A stretch of 64,000 bases of DNA from Mogibacterium sp. (GTDB lineage Bacteria; Bacillota; Clostridia; Peptostreptococcales; Anaerovoracaceae). Of the stretch, positions 24,432-32,537 are shown one piece after another; the first letter of the stretch is position 1; each line of letters begins with the position of its first letter. Under the pieces are notes generated by a model that saw nothing but the letters and a program-made list of their open reading frames with translations, did not search any database and was not told the DNA's origin. Position numbers and translations under genes: made by a program. The stretch lies in contig JAFRKO010000012.1 in NCBI GenBank assembly GCA_017431685.1, positions 37,330 through 101,329 of the forward strand, given 5' to 3'.

Positions 24432-27170
24432 ATGTTTAGAACCAAGCATGAACTGACCGAAGGCGAGAAGAAGTGTCTCGAAGCGTATAACCGCGAGAAG
24501 AGCGCCAAGCCTCGCAAGAACCTGATTAGACTTGTACGTCATATCAATATGTTCAATCCCGTTCCGGATGAGAACTCATGGGAATATATATTCTTCGACA
24601 GGCAGCTGACCGATGAGCAGGTGGATTTTGCTCTTAAGATGAAGCTCAGACATCCGTATACCATCAGGGAACTGGCTGATCTGCAGAAGATGAGCGTTGA
24701 AGAAGCGGCTCAGAAAGCTTATGATCTCTGCTATATCGGACTGCTCGAATACTGCAACTCGCCGGGCGAGGAGGACAAAGTTCAGCTGCCTGTGTTCGCG
24801 CCGGGTGCGATGGAGAGCACTGTAATGACTAAGGAGCGTACGGACAGGTATCCTGAGACCGCTCCGGCATTCCTCAATTACATTCTCGATATGCAGAAGA
24901 AGATCACATGGGGTTCATTCATGGGCGTTGCTCTGATGCGGGCAATTCCGGTTCAGAGGGCGATCGAGGGGAACACACGCAAAGCAAAATTCGAGGAAGT
25001 TTCGTACTGGCTCGACAAGGCCGGAGACAGCATAGGCATCGCTCCATGTGAATGCCGTAAACTCCGCCGGATGGTCGGAGAGGGAACCGCTGATCTCGAA
25101 GGCGAGTGGTGCATCAACCTCGGTAACTACGCCGAGTCCTGCATCCGCGTCGGCAAGGCGAGGAGGATAACAAGAGAAGAAGCAGAGAAAATCCTGCTTC
25201 GAGCTGAAGAACTCGGATATGTCCATCAGCTGTCCAACATCGACGGACCGGATTTCTCACTCTTCATATGTAACTGCAAGTGGGACACATGCATGGCTCT
25301 CAAGACCAGCTGGTATACATCATCACCTGACCTCTCGAGCTCCAACTACAGGGCAAGTGTCGATCCTTCGCACTGCGTAGCATGCGGCGGATGTGTCGAG
25401 GTATGCCCGCAGAACACGGTCAGACTCGGAGAGAAGCTTTGCCAGAAGAGGCCGGTAGAGATCGCGCCTGCCAAAGTATCAAGTGACTTTGTCGTGATGC
25501 CGCCTAAGTACTGGAACGGGGACGCGTTCCTGACAGAGCGCGACAATGTTGTTCCGGAAACGGGAACAGCGCCGTGCAAGTCCAATTGTCCTGCGCATAT
25601 CGCTGTCCAGGGCTACCTCAAGAAGGCTAGCGAGGGCAAGTATATGGAAGCGCTCGAACTGATCAAGAAGGAGAATCCTTTCCCTGCGATGTGCGGCCGC
25701 GTGTGCGCGAGATTCTGCGAGCAGGTCTGCACCAGAGGAGATATCGATGAGCCTGTAGCGATCGATGAGGTCAAGAAATTCATCGCTGATCAGGAACTCA
25801 ACGCTGAGACAAGATACATCCCTGAGAAGAGATTCGATGAGGGCAAGAAGGTCGCGGTCATCGGATCGGGTCCTGCGGGTCTGTCGGCAGCATACTACCT
25901 GGCTGTATGGGGACACGATGTAACAGTATTTGAGAAGCAGGCCAGACCGGGCGGCATGATGGTATATGGTATCCCTTCATTCAGATTAGAGAAAGATGTA
26001 GTTGAAGCTGAGATCGATGTTATCAGGCAGCTTGGAGTAGAGATAAAGTGCGGCATAGAGGTCGGCAAGGACGTAACGCTTGACCAGCTCCGTGCCGAGG
26101 GCTTCAAGGGATTCTATGTTGCTATCGGACTTCAGAACGGCGGATCGCTCAATATCCCTGGCGGCGACAGTGAAGGCGTCATGGCCGGCATAGACTTCAT
26201 GAAGAAGATCAATGGTGGTGAGGATGTCAAGCTCAAAGGCAATGTAGTCGTCATAGGAGGAGGCAACATTGGCGCAGATGTAGCAAGGACGGCAGTAAGA
26301 TGCGGAGCTGATAAGGTCATGCTCTACTGCCTTGAGTCATATGATGAGATGCCAATGGGCCCGGAAGATCAGCACGAGTGTGAAGAGGACGGCATTGAGA
26401 TCCACGCAGGATGGGGACAGACCGAGATCACTGCGAAGAGTGGCAAGTGCACAGGCATCAAATTCAGAAAGTGCACCTCCGTCAAGAACTCCGAAGGCAG
26501 ATTCGATCCGAAGTTTGACGATGCAGTTACAGAAGAGGCAAAGTGCACGACTGTACTCTTCTGTATCGGTCAGAAGCCTGACTGGGGCAAGCTGGCTGAA
26601 GGCAGCAAAGTGAAAATATCCGGAAGAGGCCTGGCAGAGGCTGACAGCTGGACATACCAGACAGCAGAGCCTGACGTATTCGTCGGAGGTGATATCTATA
26701 CGGGACAGAAGTTCGTGATCGACGCGATCGCGGCTGGCAAGGAAGCCGCGGAGTCGCTTCACCGTTACGTATGGGAAGGTCACAGCCTGACACTCGGACG
26801 TGTAAGAAGAGATAACTTCCACTATATAGATAAGGATAATATCGTAGTTAACAGCTACGATCACAGCGGCAGGCAGAGACCGCACATTGACCAGGCTAAA
26901 GTCCGCTCTTTCAGAGACGAAAGGAAGACTTTCACCGAAGAACAGGTCAGGATCGAGACTGCGAGATGCCTCAGCTGCGGAGCTGCCAAAGTCGACCAGA
27001 AGATCTGCATCGGATGCGGACTTTGCACCGTCCAGTGCAAGTTCGACGCCATACATCTCGACAAGGTGCAGGAGGTATGGGGCACTCCATATGAGCAGCT
27101 GATTTCTAAGGTCATCAAGGAAGAAGGCCGGAAGATAGGAAAGATCGTAGCAAGGAAGATCAAGGCATAG
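24432..27170 (+). CDS. Fe-S/FAD/NAD(P) oxidoreductase, HypA-linked (module 1)
   Basis: 912 residues; likely moves electrons between NAD(P)H and a low-potential partner. In order: an N-terminal winged-helix-like region; a Cys-rich section (PCECRKLRRM, ICNCKWDTCM); a ferredoxin motif CVACGGCVEVCP near residue 315; a GltD-like Fe-S domain (PCKSNCPAHIAVQGYLKKA, CGRVCARFCEQVC); an FAD Rossmann motif VIGSGPAGLSAAYYL near 475; an NAD(P) motif VVIGGGNIGADVA near 605; and a C-terminal CIGCGLCTVQCK near 858. ATG 24432 follows a GGGAG site and is preferred over a longer frame. A HypA-like gene starts 2 bases downstream. A paralogue lies at 28786. The physiological reaction is unknown. Confidence 0.85.
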   Translation: MFRTKHELTEGEKKCLEAYNREKSAKPRKNLIRLVRHINMFNPVPDENSWEYIFFDRQLTDEQVDFALKMKLRHPYTIRELADLQKMSVEEAAQKAYDLCYIGLLEYCNSPGEEDKVQLPVFAPGAMESTVMTKERTDRYPETAPAFLNYILDMQKKITWGSFMGVALMRAIPVQRAIEGNTRKAKFEEVSYWLDKAGDSIGIAPCECRKLRRMVGEGTADLEGEWCINLGNYAESCIRVGKARRITREEAEKILLRAEELGYVHQLSNIDGPDFSLFICNCKWDTCMALKTSWYTSSPDLSSSNYRASVDPSHCVACGGCVEVCPQNTVRLGEKLCQKRPVEIAPAKVSSDFVVMPPKYWNGDAFLTERDNVVPETGTAPCKSNCPAHIAVQGYLKKASEGKYMEALELIKKENPFPAMCGRVCARFCEQVCTRGDIDEPVAIDEVKKFIADQELNAETRYIPEKRFDEGKKVAVIGSGPAGLSAAYYLAVWGHDVTVFEKQARPGGMMVYGIPSFRLEKDVVEAEIDVIRQLGVEIKCGIEVGKDVTLDQLRAEGFKGFYVAIGLQNGGSLNIPGGDSEGVMAGIDFMKKINGGEDVKLKGNVVVIGGGNIGADVARTAVRCGADKVMLYCLESYDEMPMGPEDQHECEEDGIEIHAGWGQTEITAKSGKCTGIKFRKCTSVKNSEGRFDPKFDDAVTEEAKCTTVLFCIGQKPDWGKLAEGSKVKISGRGLAEADSWTYQTAEPDVFVGGDIYTGQKFVIDAIAAGKEAAESLHRYVWEGHSLTLGRVRRDNFHYIDKDNIVVNSYDHSGRQRPHIDQAKVRSFRDERKTFTEEQVRIETARCLSCGAAKVDQKICIGCGLCTVQCKFDAIHLDKVQEVWGTPYEQLISKVIKEEGRKIGKIVARKIKA

Positions 27171-27172
27171 TC

Positions 27173-27517
27173 ATGCATGAGATAAGTGTATTGAAGCAAG
27201 CTGTGGATATAGCTGAAGAGACAGCAACTGAGAACAATATTCAGCGGATCGCCTACCTCACACTCGAGGTAGGCGAGCTGTCGGGCTATCTTCCGGTGTT
27301 TTTTGAAAAGTATTATCCGTTGGTTACTGAAAACAGACCGATGTTCGAAGGTTCAGAACTCAGAATGGTCATGGTTCCGGGAGAGGCGCTGTGCAAAGAG
27401 TGCAGCGCAATGTACAATGTGATGCGTAACGAGGGACGGTGCCCTAAGTGCGGCTCGCGAAGCAAGAAGATCCTCGGAGGGACAGAGTTCAGAATCAGAG
27501 ATATCGGACTGGGTTAA
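27173..27517 (+). CDS. hypA: HypA-like nickel metallochaperone (module 1)
   Basis: 114 residues of the HypA/HybF family, which inserts nickel into NiFe hydrogenase or urease. It starts MHE, with the His 2 nickel ligand, and has a zinc site of two CxxC pairs (CKEC and CPKCG). Length is standard. It directly follows the oxidoreductase, with no HypB or hydrogenase nearby, so its metal client is unclear; it may serve the Fe-S flavoprotein or act as a redox-sensitive zinc protein. Confidence 0.85.
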   Translation: MHEISVLKQAVDIAEETATENNIQRIAYLTLEVGELSGYLPVFFEKYYPLVTENRPMFEGSELRMVMVPGEALCKECSAMYNVMRNEGRCPKCGSRSKKILGGTEFRIRDIGLG

Positions 27518-27542
27518 TGCAGTGTAAGAGAAGGAGATGTCC

Positions 27543-28562
27543 ATGAGAGATCAATATTCGAGACAATACATAGATGATGACGGAAATATAATTGCCTTTA
27601 ACCAGGAGCGGTTTGACAACCTGCATATGGGCTATAGTAAGTTCAAGAACAGACCTAACGGGCTTGGAGTCTTCAATTTCATCAAGTCCCACGTGTGCGC
27701 TCATGACTGGAACTGGAAACTCGTGCTCAAAGTATTCAATCTGATAGTTGCGGGATCAGCCTGGATGCGCAAGGAAGGTCTCAAGAGCAGGATCTATAAG
27801 AAAGTGATGATGTTCTCCCCGGACAAGGAGAGAAATACGACCGGACTTGTGATGCCGCTGACCGTTGATGTCAATATGGATATAACGAAGGAAGGACAGA
27901 AGGTAGTAGTGCCGATGGATCTTGTCAAGGACGCTATCGCTAAAGCCGACTATATTGCGGGAATGAATAAGTGCCTGTGCAGAGACGCTAAGGACTGCAA
28001 GGATTACCCGCACGATCTGGCGTGCCTGTTCATTGGCAAGATCGGAGAGCAGGTAGTTAAGAATGGACTGGCCAAGACTCTTACACAGGAAGAAGCATAT
28101 GCCAGAGTCGACAGAGCCGCTGAACTGGGACTGGTGTGCCAGTCTCTCTGGGTAGAGGTCGAGCAGCTTATCTGGGGGATCAGAAATGATGACATGGACA
28201 AGTTCCTTGAGATCTGCTTCTGCTGCCCATGCTGTTGCGTCGCGATGAATCTGTCAAGAAATGCCTCGAGAGAGATCAAGGACAGATTCCATCCGGTCGG
28301 ATGGACAGCGGTTCCGATAAGGTCCAAATGCGTAGGCTGCGGTGAGTGCGTCAAGTTCCACTGTCCTCAGGATGCGCTGTCAATGGGAGAGGATGGCAAA
28401 GTGGAAATAGACCAGAATCACTGTGTGGGCTGTGGTTACTGCAAACAGAGATGCGCACAAGGAGCGATCCAGATCAGACAGACCATGCCGATGAGAGACA
28501 GCATCGTGGACTACTTCAGAGAAGATTTCTCACTGGACCTGAAGAGCTTCGATAAGTACTAG
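27543..28562 (+). CDS. Ferredoxin-domain protein linked to the oxidoreductase/HypA modules
   Basis: 339 residues. A long N-terminal region holds Cys clusters (CLCRDAKDCKDYPHDLACLF; then ICFCCPCCC), and a C-terminal double 4Fe-4S domain follows (CVGCGECVKFHCP and CVGCGYCKQRCAQGAI). The middle Cys-rich pattern parallels the N-terminal part of the two large oxidoreductases, so this looks like a stand-alone version of that domain. ATG 27543 is preferred to ATG 27537, which touches the AAGGAG. It probably relays electrons. Co-directional with module 1, 25 bases after hypA. Confidence 0.75.
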   Translation: MRDQYSRQYIDDDGNIIAFNQERFDNLHMGYSKFKNRPNGLGVFNFIKSHVCAHDWNWKLVLKVFNLIVAGSAWMRKEGLKSRIYKKVMMFSPDKERNTTGLVMPLTVDVNMDITKEGQKVVVPMDLVKDAIAKADYIAGMNKCLCRDAKDCKDYPHDLACLFIGKIGEQVVKNGLAKTLTQEEAYARVDRAAELGLVCQSLWVEVEQLIWGIRNDDMDKFLEICFCCPCCCVAMNLSRNASREIKDRFHPVGWTAVPIRSKCVGCGECVKFHCPQDALSMGEDGKVEIDQNHCVGCGYCKQRCAQGAIQIRQTMPMRDSIVDYFREDFSLDLKSFDKY

Positions 28563-28646
28563 AATAAAGCATAATAAAAGGGGTCTATAACTTTTCCGGT
28601 GGTCAAGCTTAAATGACGCTTTGCCAATACCGGTGGCAGTAAGAAT

Positions 28647-28682
28647 AATGTGGTGCGAGACATGCATCTTGCACCACATTTT
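28647..28682 (+). terminator. Terminator after module 1
   Basis: AATGTGGTGCGAGA pairs with TCTTGCACCACATT (14 bp, one wobble) around CATGCA, followed by TTT. It separates module 1 from module 2. Confidence 0.8.
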
Positions 28683-28731
28683 AAATGCGACAAACAGCTG
28701 AAGTTCGTCCTCCCCTTGTCTCCTCCTTTTT

Positions 28732-28740
28732 TGCTATAAT
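28732..28740 (+). promoter_or_regulatory. Extended -10 promoter of module 2
   Basis: TGCTATAAT is a TGn-extended consensus -10; no good -35 is seen. It lies 46 bases before the module 2 start codon. Confidence 0.55.
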
Positions 28741-28785
28741 GTCATTAAACAAGTTGACAATTAGCATGCGAGAGAGGGGGATCAT

Positions 28786-31479
28786 ATGGCACACAGACCT
28801 AATATTCTGAAGCTGGCTACCAAGGTCAGCCTCGAGAGTCTGACTTATACCGGCATAACTTACAACGACCCGGAGTACAAGATCCTTGAGCCTATTGTAG
28901 ATGACGACATGTGCGAGATCATGATGCACATGCGGCTCAATGCGAGCAGGACTCCCGAGGAGATCGCGCGAAGGGCGAAGAAGGACGTCGAATTCACGCA
29001 GAAGCAGCTGGACAAGCTCCAGGTGGCGGGCGTGGCGCGCGTGCGCATGGAAGACGGGAAGAGGTGTTACTACTATCCGATCTGGGTCCCGGGCATCATG
29101 GAGGGCGTGCTTTCAAACAGAGAGCAGTGCGAAGCTCATCCTGTACTGGCCGAGTGCTTCGAGGAGTACACCAGAAAGAGGGTCTCCATGCTGGCTCCGT
29201 TCATGGACGTGGGCATGAACATGATGCGTGTCATCCCGGTCCAGAGCGCTATCGAGAACAATTCGCGCAAGGCGAGCTATGACGAGGTGGCGAGTCTGGT
29301 CGAGAAGGCGCACACCATCTCGGTCGGACCGTGCTCATGCAGACGCTCGCGCAGGCTCATGGGCGAGGGCTGCGGACATCTCGAAGACGACATGTGCATG
29401 TACCTCAACGACAACGCGCAAAACTTCATCGAGACAGGCGCTCACCGCCGGATCGACAAGGAGGAGGCGTACGAGATACTCAGGAGGGCCGAGGCCAACG
29501 GTCTCGTGCACGAGCTGAACGTGACGGACGGCTATGACGAGGCGAACGCGATCTGCAACTGCTGCGGCTGCTCATGCTTCGCGCTCCGTATCGCATCGTA
29601 CTTCAGGGCGCCGGACGCGATCCGCACCAACTATATCGCCAAGGTCGACAAGGATAAATGCGTGGCCTGCGGACAGTGCGTAGAGAACTGCCAGCTCAAC
29701 GCCGTGAAGCTGGGACAGAAGCTCTGCGACAGGCCGGCCAACGAGCCGCGTCCTGCTGAGACTGCACGCAACACGCTATGGACAAGCAAAAGGTACGATC
29801 CGGATTTCCGTATCAACCGTACGGATGTGATGCCTGAGGGCACAGCGCCGTGCAAGTCGGCCTGCCCTGCTCACGTTCCGGTACAGGGCTACATTAAGCT
29901 GGCTTCTGAAGGCAGATATGATGAGGCCCAGGAGCTGATCATGAAGGAGATCCCGTTCCCTGCCGTATGCGGACGCATCTGCAACAAGAAGTGCGAGGAA
30001 GCCTGCACGCGCGGGGACGTCGATACGCCGGTCGCGATCGACGAGATCAAAAAGTTCATCGCGGACCGCGAGCTCGGATCCAAGGACCGCTATGTGCCGA
30101 AGATGCTGAATCAGAGGGGCGAGCCTTTCACGGAAAAGATCGCTGTGATCGGCGCAGGTCCTGCTGGACTCAGCTGCGCGTACTATCTGGCTATAAAAGG
30201 GTATCCGGTTACAGTATTTGAAAAGGAAAAAGTGCTCGGAGGCATGCTGACACTGGGCATCCCTTCGTTCAGGCTCGACAAGAGCGTCATCAACGCCGAG
30301 ATCGACATCCTTAACAAGCTCGGAGTCGAGTTCAGGACCGGCGTAGAGCTCGGCAAGGACGTGACGCTCGACGGCCTGAGAGAGGAAGGCTATAAGGCGT
30401 TCTATCTGGCGATCGGCGCTTCGAAGGGCGCTGAGCTGGGTATCAAAGGCGAGGATCTTCCGGGAGTGCTTTCAGGCATCGATTTCCTCAGGGAGATCAA
30501 TCAGGACAAGAAGCCTGAGGTAGGCAGTGCGGTCGCGGTACTCGGCGGCGGTAATGTGGCTCTCGATGTCGCGAGGTCGGCGGTGCGCCTTGGCGCTGAT
30601 GTAAAGGTGTACTACCGCAGAAGCGAGGAGGAGATGCCTGCCGACAGGGAAGAAGTCGAAGAGGCGATCTCGGAAGGCATCGAATTCATCTATCTTGCAG
30701 CTCCTGTTGGGGTCGCCGGGAACGGAAAAGCCGAGACGCTCAGACTCGAGAAGATGGAGCTCGGTGAGAAGGATGCGAGCGGCCGCCGCAGACCTGTGGG
30801 TACCGGAGAATTCTTCGAGGCGCCTGTGACATGCGTGATAAGCGCGACCGGCCAGAAGGTGGAACTCGGCGGCATCGACCCTGCGGGTCTGCTGTCCGTG
30901 AATGCGAACGGGACTGTCAGAGCGGACAGCATTTCCGGCCAGACCTCCGTCGATGACGTGTTTGCCGGAGGTGACCTCGTGACGGGACCGAAGTTCGCCA
31001 TCGACGCCATCGCGGCCGGAAAAGAAGCCGCCATCTCGATCCACCGCTTCGTCCACGAAGGTCAGACCCAGGAGCTCGGCCGCGATCACAGAGACTACAG
31101 CTCGTTCGACACGGCGACAGCTCAGATCGATCCGGTCGGATTCGACAACGCGCCTCGTCAGAAGGCGGCAGGTCCGGGCGGTGAGAAGGCGAGGACCACG
31201 TTCGACGATCTCCGCAGCACTTTCACCGAAGAGCAGGTGAAGAAAGAATGCGGCAGATGCCTCGGATGCGGCACCGCCGTCGTCGACCGCTTCATGTGCG
31301 TGGGCTGCGGCATCTGCACCACACACTGCAAGTTCGACGCGATCCAGCTTGAGAAGGTCTACGATGCCGGCAACGGCAAGAACTTCGGAACGCTCGGCAA
31401 GATCGTCACTCACGTTCCTAGCATCGGCGCGGGAATGGTGAAGAAGCAGCTGGGAAGACGCGGAGGCGGAAATGCATGA
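28786..31479 (+). CDS. Fe-S/FAD/NAD(P) oxidoreductase, HypA-linked (module 2)
   Basis: 897 residues, paralogue of the protein at 24432 with the same order. An N-terminal winged-helix-like part (RTPEEIARRAKKDVEFTQKQ) is followed by PCSCRRSRRLMGEGC, ICNCCGCSCF, and ferredoxin motif CVACGQCVENCQ near residue 291. A GltD-like Fe-S domain follows (PCKSACPAHVPVQGY, CGRICNKKCEEAC), then FAD motif VIGAGPAGLSCAYYL near 451, NAD(P) motif VLGGGNVALDVARSA near 584, and C-terminal CVGCGICTTHCK near 838. It is more GC-rich than module 1. Preceded by GAGAGGGGG. The hypA-like gene at 31472 overlaps its 3' end by 8 bases, implying translational coupling. Confidence 0.85.
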   Translation: MAHRPNILKLATKVSLESLTYTGITYNDPEYKILEPIVDDDMCEIMMHMRLNASRTPEEIARRAKKDVEFTQKQLDKLQVAGVARVRMEDGKRCYYYPIWVPGIMEGVLSNREQCEAHPVLAECFEEYTRKRVSMLAPFMDVGMNMMRVIPVQSAIENNSRKASYDEVASLVEKAHTISVGPCSCRRSRRLMGEGCGHLEDDMCMYLNDNAQNFIETGAHRRIDKEEAYEILRRAEANGLVHELNVTDGYDEANAICNCCGCSCFALRIASYFRAPDAIRTNYIAKVDKDKCVACGQCVENCQLNAVKLGQKLCDRPANEPRPAETARNTLWTSKRYDPDFRINRTDVMPEGTAPCKSACPAHVPVQGYIKLASEGRYDEAQELIMKEIPFPAVCGRICNKKCEEACTRGDVDTPVAIDEIKKFIADRELGSKDRYVPKMLNQRGEPFTEKIAVIGAGPAGLSCAYYLAIKGYPVTVFEKEKVLGGMLTLGIPSFRLDKSVINAEIDILNKLGVEFRTGVELGKDVTLDGLREEGYKAFYLAIGASKGAELGIKGEDLPGVLSGIDFLREINQDKKPEVGSAVAVLGGGNVALDVARSAVRLGADVKVYYRRSEEEMPADREEVEEAISEGIEFIYLAAPVGVAGNGKAETLRLEKMELGEKDASGRRRPVGTGEFFEAPVTCVISATGQKVELGGIDPAGLLSVNANGTVRADSISGQTSVDDVFAGGDLVTGPKFAIDAIAAGKEAAISIHRFVHEGQTQELGRDHRDYSSFDTATAQIDPVGFDNAPRQKAAGPGGEKARTTFDDLRSTFTEEQVKKECGRCLGCGTAVVDRFMCVGCGICTTHCKFDAIQLEKVYDAGNGKNFGTLGKIVTHVPSIGAGMVKKQLGRRGGGNA

Positions 31480-31843
31480 GATAGGCATCGCCAGGCAGAT
31501 ACTCCGCACGGTAGAGAGATTCGCTGCGGAGAACGGCGTTGATGGGATCGATGAAGTCGTTTGCGACAACGGGGAACTGTCTCTTGTGATACCCGAGTAT
31601 CTCGAGAAGACCTATCCCATGGTCGTGAAGGGGACCATCCTGCAGGAAGCGAAGCTGACCCTTAACACAGTGCCGGGCCTCGCGGAATGCGATGACTGCG
31701 ACGAGATATTCAACGTCGTGGAGCACAAAGGTTATTGCCCTTCCTGCGGCAGCTTCAGAAAGACGGTGCTGTCCGGCAAGACCTTCAGCGTAAAAGAAAT
31801 AATCGTAAAGGAGACAGGGGACGGTTCTCTGTCTCCAAAATAA
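31472..31843 (+). CDS. hypA: HypA-like nickel metallochaperone (module 2)
   Basis: 123 residues. Begins MHEIGIARQILRTV with His 2 intact; zinc ligands in CDDCDEIF and CPSCG. The end (VKETGDGSLSPK) is extended into a repeated palindrome that begins at about 31809, so the last residues probably derive from the repeat. A second HypA paralogue next to a second oxidoreductase paralogue shows that the pair was duplicated, or acquired, as a unit. Confidence 0.82.
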   Translation: MHEIGIARQILRTVERFAAENGVDGIDEVVCDNGELSLVIPEYLEKTYPMVVKGTILQEAKLTLNTVPGLAECDDCDEIFNVVEHKGYCPSCGSFRKTVLSGKTFSVKEIIVKETGDGSLSPK

Positions 31844-31888
31844 TAACGATCCGGAGACAGAGAACCGTCCCCCGTCTCCCCGTCTCCA
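31809..31888. repeat. Palindromic repeat of the GGGGACGGTTCTCTGTCTC type
   Basis: GGAGACAGGGGACGGTTCTC at the left pairs with GAGAACCGTCCCCCGTCTCC at the right around AAAATAATAACGATCC. Shorter relatives lie near 42048 (AAACCGTCCCC) and 46709 (GGGGACAGTCCCC), so this sequence type is dispersed. Origin unknown. Confidence 0.7.
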
Positions 31889-31939
31889 AAAAACAACGAT
31901 CCTGCAGAGATCACTGGTCCCTGCAGGATTTTTGTTGTT
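31889..31939 (+). terminator. Terminator after module 2
   Basis: ATCCTGCAG pairs with CTGCAGGAT, extended by AACAAC/GTTGTT, and followed by T-rich bases. Confidence 0.75.
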
Positions 31940-32111
31940 ATTGGTATTTTTTGAAGGTTGTTATGAAGAAAAGTATTGTCTTTGCTGACAATGACAGGAT
32001 AGCAATCGTTCCTTAAACGAACTTAAATACGTTCCCGGGAACCCAAATCCTTTTCGGATTCGCGTGAGCGTGATATACTCTGTTTGTAATGATACGACAG
32101 GAACGCGATGT

Positions 32112-32206
32112 ATGATCAGCGCAGTCAACGAGTATGACGGCGAAGAGATGCTCAACCTCCTGCTCGTAGACGACAGGATCCCGGCAGGAGCAAAGCTGTA
32201 CTATAT
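32112..32206 (+). pseudogene. Orphan fragment of a LysRS-type Trbp111 C-terminus
   Basis: The frame from ATG 32112 reads MISAVNEYDGEEMLNLLLVD then DRIPAGAKLYY. It matches the last roughly 30 residues of LysRS encoded at about 22115-22205 with one substitution inside the block. Many third-position differences show it is not a fresh copy. Nothing of the rest of the gene is present. It continues in frame for 12 more codons and overlaps the next small gene. Confidence 0.75.
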
Positions 32207-32239
32207 ACTGAAGGGACTAAGCATAAGGGGGATAAAAAA

Positions 32240-32446
32240 ATGAGCGGTAAATACTATCTGATATTGGGCATCGTATTTCTTGCGATAGGTATAACCATGC
32301 TCATGACCGGGGCTGTATCCAGGACAATGGCGTACGGCGACCTGGTTCTCGCAGCAGTATTCTTTGGATATTCGGTTCGAGAAAACAAAAAGTCCGGCGG
32401 CAAGAAAGATGAGAAAAAGCCGGACGATGACAGCAAAGACGAATAA
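32240..32446 (+). CDS. Small two-helix membrane protein
   Basis: 68 residues: two hydrophobic segments (YYLILGIVFLAIGITMLMTG and YGDLVLAAVFFGYSV) then a Lys/Asp-rich tail. A GGGGG site lies upstream. Unknown function; topology suggests a cytoplasmic charged tail. Confidence 0.65.
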   Translation: MSGKYYLILGIVFLAIGITMLMTGAVSRTMAYGDLVLAAVFFGYSVRENKKSGGKKDEKKPDDDSKDE

Positions 32447-32467
32447 TAACTTAAGATATAGCACAAC

Positions 32468-32511
32468 AAAAGACGCAGTTTACAGGTATATGTAAACCGC
32501 GTCTTTTTCTG
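32468..32511. terminator. Bidirectional terminator between convergent genes
   Basis: AAAGACGC.GTTTACA pairs with TGTAAAC.GCGTCTTT, with A-run on the left and T-run on the right. It serves the small membrane protein on the plus strand and the ATP-grasp gene on the minus strand. Confidence 0.8.
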
Positions 32512-32537
32512 TCCTGAAAGCATGGTCTTGCTAAAGC

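Noticed and set aside
31961..32016. Tiny frame MKKSIVFADNDRIAIVP
   Set aside because: 17 codons without a ribosome site, next to a terminator; likely chance.
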